Shown piece after piece: positions 32,875-44,154 of a stretch of 64,000 nt of DNA. The position numbers and the translations under genes are program-made. The stretch is from Costus lasius (taxonomy: Eukaryota; Streptophyta; Magnoliopsida; Zingiberales; Costaceae): positions 9,159,957 to 9,223,956 of the forward strand of contig CM050450.1 in NCBI GenBank assembly GCA_027563935.2, read 5' to 3'. The notes beneath the pieces are model-generated. The model had not been told where the DNA came from and did not search any database. It saw only the letters and a list, made by a program, of their open reading frames with translations. Each line of letters begins with the position of its first letter. Positions within the stretch are counted from its first letter, which is position 1.

Positions 32875-34040
32875 TATCCTGTGACTTGAGATTTGTGAAT
32901 TGAGATTTGTGATTGTCATGTAAGAAATTTTTGAATGATATGTACAGTATCTTGATGCTTTGGTTATCCTGTGACTTTGATTTGTAAGTGATGAAGTGAT
33001 ATATTAAGGGTGTATTTGGTATAGCTAGAGTTTTTAGTTTTTACTGTTGAGAAAATGCTAATTGAAAAATAGCTGGTTAGAAAAATTGAATGATGTGTTA
33101 AATTAGTGCAGAAATTGATAGCCAAATAGAACAGCTTCTCGTAACTACATTGATTAAGCAAATAACCAAATAATTGTGTTGGATGAAGGCAATCTACATA
33201 CTGGTAAGGAGTTCAACTAGTAAGGATATTAATTGTTAACAATAATATCAATGAAAAAAAAACGTCTTACTTGCTCAAACGCCTATAATCAACTCGGTCA
33301 AGCTGGATTTATACTACTATTCTTGTCAATTAGAATTTATAACTTAACCAGCCGATTTCACACGATAACATGACTTGGTCAAACACCTGGGCTTATTTTA
33401 TTTATTGAATTCATACGCGAAATGATCTAAAAATTTGAATGTGACCTTCACGGAGTATCCCATATGAAGGAGTCATATTTATATGAAGAAGAACCCTTCT
33501 GCATTTTTTATTCAATATCATATTTTATTTTTAATTATAAATATCAATCCGCGATCATCACGCGTCTTGACTCAGCATAGGAGCTGCAGAGCATCTTTAT
33601 CTGTATTCCTTTTTTATTTTTTTTTAATAAAAATCAAGCCCACATGTTTATTTGGTACTCGCTCGAATGTGAGCCTTTCCATCCTCACCCAACCTAGCCA
33701 TGCAGGCCAAGAGGCTACTTGATGGGCCGGACTTCGCAGACCCATCAATTAAAATTCAGCTCCATTTGGTCAACGCACATCGTTACTTCCTTCGTGCTTC
33801 CCCGGCTGCTTTTGACCGGGAATGCTCTCGTCAATGGGTGGACTCGCGGTATTTTGTTGCTTCCCAATTGCGGAAGCATCCACGAACACATTTCGCTTTA
33901 TTGTAATCGGCGACTTGGCGATATTTTTTGGCAGATCAAGCCTCCAGCTTCTGTGGGCAAGCACTATAAGTACGCAGAGAGGATTAAGAGATCGCCACCC
34001 ACAAACCCCCCCAATCCAACAGGGATCGATCGCGCAAGAG
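32875..34040 (+). other. LOR3 upstream region
   Basis: It parallels the LOR1 upstream region but lacks the cDNA insertion. A block at about 33,007-33,132 (GTGTATTTGGTATAGC...GATAGCCAAATAGAAC) is absent from the matching place near 17,107 and has weakly complementary ends, so it may be a small MITE. The promoter ends in a TATA-like CTATAAGTA at 33,964, about 75 bases before the start codon. Confidence 0.6.
33964..33972 (+). promoter_or_regulatory. TATA-like box of LOR3
   Basis: CTATAAGTA lies about 75 bases upstream of the LOR3 ATG, within a block conserved among the LOR genes. In LOR1 the matching site reads GGTAAGTAC and in LOR2 GAATAAGTAC, so LOR3 keeps the best TATA match. This is judged from sequence only. 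Confidence 0.5.
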
Positions 34041-34786
34041 ATGAATCTCAACAATACTAAGGCCGCGTCAGCGTCGGCGCCGGTGTCGATTGGGCCAGTG
34101 GTGGTGGTGGGGAGTCAGTTCTGCGCGCCGTACGCCGTCCCTCTCACCATCACCAAGAAGGCGCTCAGCCTGTCGGACAGCGACTTCGCCGTCACCGACG
34201 CCAACGGCAACGTGGTGCTCAAGGTGCAGGGCGTCTTCCTCAGCGTCCGCGAACGCTGCGTCCTCGTCGACGCCGCCGGCGCGCCCCTCCTCACCATGCA
34301 GCAGAAGATGTTCAGCATGCACGGGCGGTGGCAGGTGTTCCGGGGCGACAGCACGGACGCCAAGGATCTGGTCTTCACCGTGAAGAAATCGAGCGTGTTC
34401 CAGCTAAAGACGCAGCTGGACGTGATCATGGCCGGCAACCCCAACCAGGAGGCCTGCGATTTCAAGATCAAGGGGAGCTACTTCGAGCGATCCTGCACAA
34501 TCTGCGTCGGCAATTCCGGTTCCATCATTGCACAAGTGAGAGCAATTACACGATATTTGTAATTTAATTATTATCACTCAATTTTCACTTGGTCGTCATA
34601 GCAATTATATCTAACAATTATATCGAATTGCGTTCGCAGATGAGTCGTAAATACACAGTGAAAAACGTGCTGCTGGGGAAGGATACATTCGGCGTGACGG
34701 TGTCCCCGAACGTGGATTACGCCTTCGTTGCGGCGCTCATTGTCGTGCTAGACGAGATCAACAAGAGCGAATCCGGAGAGGCTTGA
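34041..34786 (+). CDS. LOR3: LURP-one-related (tubby-like fold) protein, 213 aa
   Basis: Exons 34,041-34,535 and 34,640-34,786 (GT-AG, phase 0; TGA) encode 213 residues, full family length. Motifs are FCAPYAVPLTITKKAL, VLKVQGVFLSVRERC, WQVFRGDSTDAKDLVFTVKK, CDFKIKGSYFERSC and GNSGSIIAQ. Exon 2 adds KYTVKNVLLGKDTFGVTV and NVDYAFVAALIVVLDEIN. It is intact and has the cleanest promoter of the cluster, so it is the copy most likely to be functional. The family is linked to membrane binding and basal defence in Arabidopsis; the role here is inferred. Confidence 0.92.
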
Positions 34787-35874
34787 TTAATCCTTTCTTA
34801 GTCCAACAGCTAGCGTGTATTGTTTTTATATATGCATATTATATTGTGTGCTTTTAAATTAATTTATTCCGTTCCAAATTAATATGTTCCATATTTACTA
34901 ACCGAACCAAAAAGTCCATTAACTGAACTAAAATTAACCACCCATATCTATTAATTTTATAATTATATAATTCTTTTAGATGCCATTTGAAGCCTTTGCT
35001 AAAGTCAACTTTTCCAACTAAGGGATTATTATTATTATTATCTATTTTTTTTTATTATAAAGCATAAGACACAAGAGTGCGTTTTCTAAATAGAGGGAGG
35101 CGCTTAACTAGTTTAAGCGGTGTCCTCCTCAGATTAAAAACACGAATCTTAGGATACATTTTGACCAGCCGCTTTCACACGATAATATGACTTGGCCAAA
35201 CACCTGTGCTTATTTTATTTATTCAATGCATACGCAAAATGATCTAAAAATTTGAAAGTGACCTTTAACAAAGTATCCCATATTTATTGAATATCATATT
35301 TTATTTTTAATTAAAAAAATCAATCCGCGTTCATCACGCGTCTTGACTCAGTCTTGATCTGTATTCCTTATTTAATTTTTTTAATAAAAATCACGCCCAC
35401 GTGTTTATTTGGTACACGATTGAATGTAAGCCTTTCCATACTTACCCAATTTAACCAGATGTTACGTCCCAACGAATCGTTCTCCGCTAAATTTACAACT
35501 ATGTGCCAAATTCCAATAATTATCCCAAAATCTCAATTTAACCTTGATTTTGACCAGAGTCAAAATCAATGTCGTGCTCCGCTTCCAAGATTCGAATTAC
35601 TACATCACCCTGACATCAGCCGCCTTGAATCGAACGCTAGACGCGTTCCGTCTCGCGCAGTCGTCTTCTTCGTTCTGCCTTCGAACGCTGCCTGCGTTCG
35701 TCGGCTGTCGCATCTGTCGCCAGAATGACAGGGTGTGATGGCAGGGAGAGGACGCCCGCCTCGCCCTCAGCCTACTCGTCGTCGGCTAGCAGCCGCCTGC
35801 CGCCGATAACTATCGCCCTCAGCCGCCTGCCGTCGGCAAACCCCCCAATCCAACAGGGATCGATCGCGCGAGAG
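34787..35874 (+). other. Spacer between LOR3 and LOR4
   Basis: The first part (to about 35,160) is repeated after LOR4, including a small hairpin at 35,093-35,130 (GAGGGAGGCGCTTA...TTAAGCGGTG). From 35,160 to about 35,455 it repeats the LOR3 upstream sequence, which shows tandem duplication with a period near 1.83 kb. From about 35,460 to 35,838 the LOR-type promoter is replaced by unrelated, partly GC-rich sequence that rejoins the conserved leader at AACCCCCCAATCC. Confidence 0.65.
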
Positions 35875-36631
35875 ATGAATCTCAACAATACTATAGCCGC
35901 GTCAGCGTTTGCGCCGGTGCCGATTGGGCCAGTGGTGGTGGTGGGGAGTCAGTTCTGCGCGCCGTACGCCGTCCCTCTCACCATCACCAAAAAGGCGCTC
36001 AGCCTGTCGGACAACGACTTCGCCGTCACCGACGCCAACGGCAACGTGGTGCTCAAGGTGCAGGGCGTCTTCCTCAGCGTCCGCAAACGCTGCGTCCTCG
36101 TCGACGCTGCCGGCGCGCCCCTCCTCACCATACAGCGGAAGATGTTCAGCATGCACGGGCGGTGGCAGGTGTTCCGGGGCGACCGCACGGACGCCAAGGA
36201 TCTGGTCTTCACCGTGAAGAAATCGAGGGTGTTCCAGCTAAAGACGCAGCTGGACGTGATCATGGCCGGCAACCCTAACGAGGCGGCCTGCGATTTCAAG
36301 ATCATGGGGAGCTACTTCGAGCGATCCTGCACAATCTACCTCGGCAATTCCGGTTACATCATTGCCCAAGTGAGAGCAATTACACGATATTGTAATTTGA
36401 TTATTATTACTCAATTTTCACTTGGTCACAGCAATTATATCTAACAATTAAATCGAATTGCGATCGCAGCTGAGTCGTCAATACACAGTGAAGAACGTGC
36501 TGCTGGGGAAGGATACATTCGGCGTGACGGTGTCCCCGAATGTGGATTACGCCTTCGTTGCGGCGCTCATCGTAGTGCTAGACGAGATCAACGAGAGCGA
36601 ATCCGGAGAGGGTCCATTAATCTTTTCTTAG
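35875..36631 (+). CDS. LOR4: LURP-one-related protein with altered C-terminus, 218 aa
   Basis: Exons 35,875-36,369 and 36,470-36,631 (GT-AG) encode 218 residues, nearly identical to LOR3. Differences include VRKRC for VRERC, KIMGSY for KIKGSY and LSRQY for MSRKY at the start of exon 2. The LOR3 stop is lost (GAGGCTTGA against GAGGGTCCA), adding GPLIFS before a TAG. The frame is intact, but the proximal promoter differs from that of the other copies, so its expression is uncertain. Confidence 0.88.
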
Positions 36632-37924
36632 TTCAACAGCTAGCGTGTATTGTTTTTATATATGCATATTATATTGTGTGCTTTTAAATTAATTTACTCC
36701 GTTCCAAATTAATATGTTCCATATTTTTTTCGATAGCTTCTGTATCACTCAATATCGTGTTCTAAATTGAATCTATCGGTTCAACAAATTTACTAACCGC
36801 ACCAAAAAAGTCAATTAACCCGAACTAAAATTAACCACCCATATCTATTAATTTTATAATTATATAATTCTTTTAGATGGCATTTTGAAGCCTTTGCTAA
36901 AGTCTAACCTTTCCAACTAAGGGATTATTATTATCATTATCTATTTTTTTTATTATAAAGCATAAGACATGAAGAGTGCATTTTTTAAACAGAGGGAGGC
37001 GCTTACTCCTTTAAGCGGTGCCTCCCTCAATTAGAAACACGAATGTTAGGGCACATTTTGTTTTAACATTTAAGCTCTTGAAGTTATTGTTTCCTTACTG
37101 CCAAGAGCCCATGGAGAGCTCGCCATTGTCGTTTTTCCGTTAGGGCTTGCACTCCGCCAGCATCTTCGATCAGCCACCTCCATCTCTCCGCCACCACCAT
37201 CGTTCCGCCTCTAATCGCATCTCGCCAATGCACCATCACTCCACCTCCAATCGCATCTCGCCAATAAATGGTTTGAGATGAAATATTTTAATGCATTTAG
37301 CCTTTTTCCTAATCTAAGCTAATCTTTTATAAATCTTGATAGAAATTTTTATATTGAGTTACTTGTTTTGTATAGAAGCATATTCTGATTTAATTATTTG
37401 CAACACAATTATATGTTGATTCACTTGATCTGTGTAGAAACTTATTTAGAAAGCTTTATATTTTAATTGAGCACTTATTTACATTACTTGAACACAAATC
37501 CTATTGAATTCGTATCCTGTAAGCAATATATTTTTATATGAGATTAAAAAAAAAATACTTCATGAACAAATTTTGGATTATGCTAAGAATTTACATTAAC
37601 AAAAAAAAAAAAAACACTTCATGAACAAATTTTGGATTGTGCTAAGAACTTACATTAACCAAGTCCTCCACTAGATTGTGGAGAGAACTTATATCAATTT
37701 CTTTTTTTATTTGTTTGATATTTTTTTTGGTTTGTTTGATCATTTGATTATTTATATTGCTCTTTGTTACAAGCACTTATTTAGGTGAAGAATGGATTCA
37801 AATATAATGAGGATTTATGACTGCTATGGTTGAGAATGTCATTTTGAATGGATTCAAATATATGCAAAGAAAGTTTAACATCATTGTATAAACAAGTTTG
37901 CCAAAAGTCATATACATTGTCAAC
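36632..37924 (+). other. Spacer between LOR4 and the nested Athila-like block
   Basis: To about 37,070 it repeats the sequence downstream of LOR3, with a hairpin at 36,992-37,028 (GAGGGAGGCGCTTA / TTAAGCGGTGCCTCCCTC). A GC-richer stretch at 37,090-37,265 contains two copies of CTCCAATCGCATCTCGCCAA-like sequence. At 37,546-37,660 a 59-bp unit (ACTTCATGAACAAATTTTGG...) is tandemly doubled. No gene is seen. Confidence 0.6.
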
Positions 37925-38187
37925 TGATGTCTTGTATTTTGGTAGTATTTTTTGATATTATTTTATTTCAAAACAAGGCATATTCTAGTGCTTTTATATA
38001 ATTTTCAGGCTTATTTACTCGATTGCTTCGGAATCTTCACTTTTCCTTGTGTTTGTGCAATTTCAAGTAAAATCACCTAATTTTGAAGTCTTTTGAAGAT
38101 TCTAAAGTCATGGGGTGATTCCTTACGTGAAGACGAAGCTGCAAGTCAAATTTGGCCCAATCCGAGCTACTTTAAAAAATACAGCTA

Positions 38188-38446
38188 GGTGAACCCCATG
38201 GGGTTCACCGGTGCTTTCACCGAATGTCCGAAAGTTCATAGAAGACATCGTGGCCGATTCACCCACAGAGTTATCACCACCTGGTGAACCCAACGGGGTT
38301 CACCAGTGATTCTCTAAGAGGGAGTTTTTATAGAAATGTACAGTGCACTTCACTAGTAGGTGAACCCGGCGGGGTTCACTAGTGATTTTTACTCGACAGA
38401 ACTTTACAGCATACTTCACAGCCAGGTGAACCCGGCGGGGTTCACC
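38188..38446. repeat. Array of four imperfect palindromes GGTGAACCC-N-GGGTTCACC
   Basis: Four 21-22 bp palindromes (38,188-38,209; 38,283-38,304; 38,359-38,379; 38,425-38,446) have the form GGTGAACC, a 5-6 base centre, GGTTCACC. Their spacing is 64-95 bases. The sequence between them is mostly unrelated, although TCAC(C/T)(A/G)GTGA words often flank them. They lie in element D. Confidence 0.9.
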
Positions 38447-39403
38447 CGTGATTCTTACCAGGTGTTGACACAGATTTATATAAAGTTTTGCATGTCAATT
38501 TACTTATGGATTCATGCCTATTTCACGACTTTAAGCCTTACAATTGCTTTTATTTGGATGCATCTATGGAATCTACACTTGTTTCGGTATTTTCACGTTT
38601 TCAGGTCAAATTGACCACATAGAGGGTAGATTCTGACACTTTGGTAGCAGTGGAGCTCATCCTAACTCAAGATGATCATAACCAGAAGTTTTCGAATTCA
38701 TTGAAGCCTTTGTTGGAAATCACAACCGGGTCCCGATCAGAATCACGTCCGTGATCGTCGTTATACTTGAAGCTGAAACTGACAAATCACGACCGGGTCA
38801 CGACCAAATTCTCGCCCGACATCACAGACCCGCCTGTTACGAAATCATGATTTTCACTCAAATCTTATTGACCTAACCCTAAGGGAAGCTCAAGGGCACC
38901 TAGGACCTTTCTCCCCCGTTGACAAAGGGGGCGTGGAGCAGCTTTTAGGGGAGATTTTGGTTATGAAATCATCATTTCGTGAGGGATGGGCAGCTGAAAC
39001 TTTGCAGGATATGGAGGCTGGCAGCGAAGACTTCTTTTGCTGGAAAACTGCAATGGCTAAGGCAGCTTTTGCAGGGCATGGGGTCGGGACAACAACTCAC
39101 TAATGAGAGGAGATAAAAAAGAGAAGAGGTAAATCGAAGAGGGAGGATTTGCACGGGGAAGAACTAGAGGAGAAGCGACAAAGCTTGAGGGAGCCACGCA
39201 CTCGCTTTCCTTGAAGATCTTTTCCTGCGTGAGCATCTCAGAGACAAGCTGTAAGAAGGATTTTAGATCCGCACTTAATTTGCTACCTTATTATATAAAC
39301 CTTTGCAAGATATTTCACGATCTTACATTTTTATTGCAACTCCTGCGCAAATTTGTTGTTACGTGTAATGTTCATGCTTGGAAATATTGTTTATGTTATT
39401 ACC

Positions 39404-40860
39404 TGATGCGTTGCATTTATATAGTATTTTTGCCTATGTTTTACATCATATTTTGGACTTATTTGCACGATTTTGTGTTACTTCTAGTGTTTTTATCTTA
39501 CTTTGCACAGAATCTTCACTTTTTTTGGTTTTATTGAAAATGTAGGTAAAAGGCATAAAAATGAAGGATTTCAAGAGTTTTAAGGTCAAAGCACGATTCC
39601 CACGGAGATCACGAGCCAACACGTCAAATTTGGAGCAAAAACGGTGAAGAACGAGACATTTACGGCCTTGGCCGTAATTGTGGATTCGGCTGTAAACACG
39701 ATGACGAGCGGGAGATGAAAATCAGCTAAGTCTAAATGTCCACCGAAACTTTCACGGGTGAAGCCGTAATTCCATCACGGGCCGTAAAAGTTTCTGTGAC
39801 CAAAAGCATTATACGCCGAAAGAATTACGGCCGAAGCCGTAAACACATCACGAGCAGTAAAAGTTTTCGCCTGACGAGTTTTTCGCTCGATTCTCACTCG
39901 TTTTGAACCGGATTTTAGCCAAACTTTGCAGAACCATTCCTTGATGGGTTCTAAACCAGTCTAACTATAAAAGATGGGATTTTGATCGGCTTAAGAGAGC
40001 TTCGACGGACAAAAGCGAACGGCGGCGGCGACAAGGGCTACAACTCGGTTTCAACCATTTTTTTCTGGTGAGATTTTCCTTGAAGACAACGATAGATCAG
40101 TCAATCCTCATCTTCAGATTAAGGAGAAGGCGGTTCTGTAGTTTATTCAGTGATTTCATGCAATCTTTCTTGTGTTTTCTTGTTCATCAAAACACCATGT
40201 ATTTTTATTCTAACATGAGCGAGTAGAACCTTTTGTCGGGATGATTGGGCGTAGCCCAATGACTTTTATGAGTTAATTCATGCTTACTATTTTCATTTGA
40301 ATTTATCTGCATGATTTAGTTGAGATTTTGCTTATTTCGTAATCTACCCTGGCCAAGTAATTTTACGTCTTAGATGTTGCGAGAAGGACCGGGAGGTGAA
40401 TCACAACGTCTGATCTATTTCAACTAGACCTACAAATCCAATCACGGGAGTAGTTTGGATTTGTTTGAAGGGTTAAACAAACACTTCATATAGCTTAATG
40501 AGTTTAATTAGGTTAACTATCACGGGAGTAGTTAGTTAATTTAGTTAAATACCGTACTACGCTTCAAGAGGAGGTAGTATGCACTTTAGGAAGAGTTCCT
40601 ATAATTTCTGTGAATTAGTTATTTATTTAAAGGCTCATAATTGTCATTGTGGCGAACCCATGAATTCCCGACTCGTTGAAAACCGAATCCTTTAAAAAAC
40701 TGTTTTTCGAATTTGCATGTCCGTAAAAGTTTAGAAGAACCATTGATTTTGTCCGCCTGAATTCAAACAAGTCGAGAAGTCAGTACTTAGCTTTGTAGTC
40801 CTCGTGGGATCGATAACTTTTATTACTTCGATAAATCCATGCACTTGCGGATACCTATTA
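39404..40860 (+). repeat. Element B 5' LTR
   Basis: This LTR is about 1.46 kb and has a block of inverted half-sites (TTTACGGCC...GGCCGTAA and variants) at about 39,659-39,870. A 'CACGGGAGTAG' phrase occurs twice at about 40,443-40,530. Confidence 0.92.
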
Positions 40861-40866
40861 AGTTTT

Positions 40867-40884
40867 TGGCGCCGTTGCCGGGGA
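40867..40884 (+). other. Element B primer binding site
   Basis: TGGCGCCGTTGCCGGGGA lies a few bases after the LTR end. It is the tRNA-Asp-type site typical of plant Athila/Tat gypsy elements. Confidence 0.88.
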
Positions 40885-40998
40885 CTACGGATAGTTAATA
40901 TTGACTAATTGATAAGTTAGGAGATTAGACATTTTTTTCTTTTCTTTTGCCATTAGTTTTTACTATTATTTTCTTTTTATTGTTTATTTACACGTTGT

Positions 40999-43158
40999 AT
41001 GCCCAGAGTTTCTCGTGCAGGTGCTTTGCTTCCAGAAGACCCAGAAATTGAGCGCACATTCCGCCTTCGAAGGAGACTGCAGTTTGAGGCTAGAAAGAAT
41101 TCTGAGAAAGGAGAGATGACGGAGGACAATCATCATCAATCTTTGAGGGACTTCGCTGCACCTAATATACAAGGGTTCAATCCAAGCGTCGTTCGACCCA
41201 ACGTAGAGGCGAACAATTTTGAGCTAAAGCCAGCATTAATGACGATGGTTCAACAAAACCAATTTGGGGGTTCCCCAAATTCAGATCCGAATCTTCATTT
41301 AGCTGCTTTTCTTGAATATTGTGATACAGTTAAGATTAACGGAGTTTCATCTGATGCCATAAGACTGAGACTATTCCCGTTTTCTCTCAGGGACCATGCC
41401 AGAGCTTGGTTGTACTCGATTCCAGCAGGATCATTCACCACCTGGGAACAGTTGTCCAGAGCATTCCTGAACAAATATTTCCGAGTGAGCAAAACTGTTC
41501 AGCTACGCAACAAGATCACGTGCTTTACACAGCAAGAGGGAGAATCGCTTTATGAGGCTTGGGAGCGTTTCAAGGAGCTCCAGTGCATGTGCCCACATCA
41601 TGGACTTCAAGACTGAATTTTAGTCCAAATCTTTTACAATGGTTTGGACTATAACACCAAAATGATGGTGGACGCTACGGCCGGAGGAACGATCATGAGT
41701 AAGAACGTGGAAGAAGCAACTGCTCTTCTAGAGGATATGGCTATGAACCATAACCAATGGTCAAGTGAGCGGAGCACTACTTCCACGGGATTTGGTAAGT
41801 TTCACGTTGATTCCTTGACATCACTGGCAGCTAAGGTAGATTCTCTAGTTCAGAAGATTGATTCCTTATCTCTTTCACCTAGTTCAGTTAACATGGTTTC
41901 TTGTGAGGTATGTGGTGTAACAGGGCACAATGCATCTGAATGCCGTATCATAACTTCTTCACAGGAGGAATCAGATCAAGAGCAAGTGAACGCTGTGGGG
42001 AATTATAATCAGAGACCTGCAAATGACCCTTACTCTGCTACTTACAATCCAGGATGGAGGAACCACCCCAACTTGTCCTACAAACAAAACCAAGGGCAGA
42101 TTTCTCCTCAATATTCACAGCAGAATAATAGGCCACCGCCAGGTTTCCGGCCTAGACAGTATGGGCAGCCCCAAAAGTCGAATTATGATTCCGTGCTGGA
42201 AGCAGTTTTGAACCAGCAAAAGAGGACTGACGACCTTGCTGATCAGCTCAAGCAGCTGACATTTTGTGTGCAAGCTTTGACTACTCATAACAAGATGTTG
42301 GAAAATCAGATTGCGCAGCAAGCAAGTACTGCCACTAGACCTCTAGGGAGACTGCCAGGACAGCCTGAGATGAACCCCAGGGAACACGCCAACGCAGTCA
42401 CTGCAATAAATGATGTATATAAAGAGATACCTGAGGAACCTATTGAGGAATCTGTAGACCAGTCTGTAAGCATTGTTCTAGAAGCAGAATATTGCAAGGA
42501 AGTAAGGGATGAAGTGAAATATGTAGGCCCACCTGCATATGTCCCTCAAGTTCCTTTTCCTCAGAGGTTGTTTAGAACAGAACAAAGCAGATATGAGATT
42601 GGTAAGACTGAGGTGAAGAAAGACCAGGTAAGTCAGAATGTTGAAATAAATAAGGTAAAAGATCATGGGAGTATTTCAATTCCGTGCAAGATTGGTAATT
42701 TATCTATTGAGAATGCTATGTGTGACATAGGAGCTAGTATTAGCTTATTATCATCACATTTGGTTGAGAAAGTAGATTGTGGAAAGTTTAAAACAGCTGA
42801 CACATATGTCCAATTTGCTAATGGTTTTGATCAACAACCTATTGGTATATTAGAAAATGTAACGGTTCAAATTGATAAATTTTCAATTGTTATTGATTTT
42901 AAGATTGTTAGCATGAAAGAAAATGTTAAGTTCCCTATCATTCTAGGAAGACCGTTTTTAGCAAGCACAGGAGCTGTTATTGACATGTTGCATGAAAAAC
43001 TTACTTTGAATTTGAATGATAGCAAGTTGATCCTTGATTTTTCATTCGAAGCTAAACAAATTTATTTTGCAGATTCTGATAAATCTCCAGGGGTGAAGGA
43101 GAACAACTTTGATAAAGGAAGTGATTTTGAAATCGATAGACGTCTCTCAGAAAATTAG
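40999..43158 (+). pseudogene. Element B Gag-protease, one internal stop
   Basis: A single frame from MPRVSRAG to TAG 43,156-43,158 is broken only by a TGA at 41,614-41,616, where element C has a tryptophan codon. The Gag core is NLHLAAFLEYCDTVKI...LRDHARAWLYSIP...EAWERFKELQ, followed by a CCHC knuckle (CEVCGVTGHNASEC). The retropepsin region has CDIGASISLL and ILGRPFLASTGAVIDM, the Athila-type D-x-G-A-S site. No RT follows. Confidence 0.9.
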
Positions 43159-44154
43159 GAAAAGCATAAAAAGGGGGAATCAAAGAAAGCTGAGACATGG
43201 ACATTACCTAGAACTATAAAGTTAAATCTGTACAATGAACTGGAAAGATGTCAGGAGCAACAATTGCCAATTATCCACTGCGCCTTGTACCCACCAGAAG
43301 AGTCATGAACACTGTCTTGGTCAAGCTAAAGACCATAAACAAGCGTTTCCTGGGAGGCAACCCAGCAGCTTTGAATTTTCATTAATTTCAGCACACCTTT
43401 TTATTTTAGTTTTGAATTTTTCTTTATAAACCATAGGAGCGTATTCTCAATTTTATTTTTGTTTTAAGCTTTCTCCATATCATTTGATGAACTATTACAT
43501 ACGGAAATTCTTCTGAATTCGATGTTTTATGTGTAGGAATTTTTTTGGAGATTTTTGCGGATTTTTCTGATGAAAAGCAAAGGTAAAACGCGACATTTAC
43601 GGGTCGAGCCGTAATTATCGCGTAACCGTGAACACAAAGATGACTAAGTTAACGGGACGCTGTACGCTAAGGTGAGTTTACGGCCCAAGCCGTGACATGT
43701 TTACGGGCCATAAGTTCTTACGGTTTAAACCTCACGGGCGGTTTAGGGTTTACGTTTACGCTCGTAATTCACTGATTTTCGACGATTCTTCCTACGAGCT
43801 GCGATGAAAACTTTCCACCAGTGTTCCTCCACTTCCAGAGAGTGCTTTCCGACAACCTTTCGCCGGATTTCCATCGGATTTCGTGAAGAATAGACGCTCG
43901 CCCGCCGAGTCGCCAAAACCTATCTTCCAGCCGATTCAAGCCCGATTTGCGCACAGATTCATGAGTTTTCTTTACTCTGACTTGTGATTCATCAGTAGAA
44001 CTTGGATCACATACCTTTTGCACTGATTTGGAGTTATTTTATTCGAATTCTGGGACGATTTCACTCACGACCTTCACGGCCAAATACCACGGTTACTGTA
44101 GTACCACGATTTTCGAGTTAGGTTTACATATTTTGGATTGATCTGCTTGATACT
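43159..44154 (+). other. Element B spacer where polymerase is missing
   Basis: About 150 bases after the protease stop it already shows the post-pol motif GGGAGGCAACCCA (43,352-43,364). In element C this motif (56,137-56,149) follows integrase. RT, RNase H and integrase, nearly 3 kb in C, are therefore absent. The rest holds CACGG-type half-sites (about 43,587-43,760 and 44,065-44,100). Confidence 0.8.
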
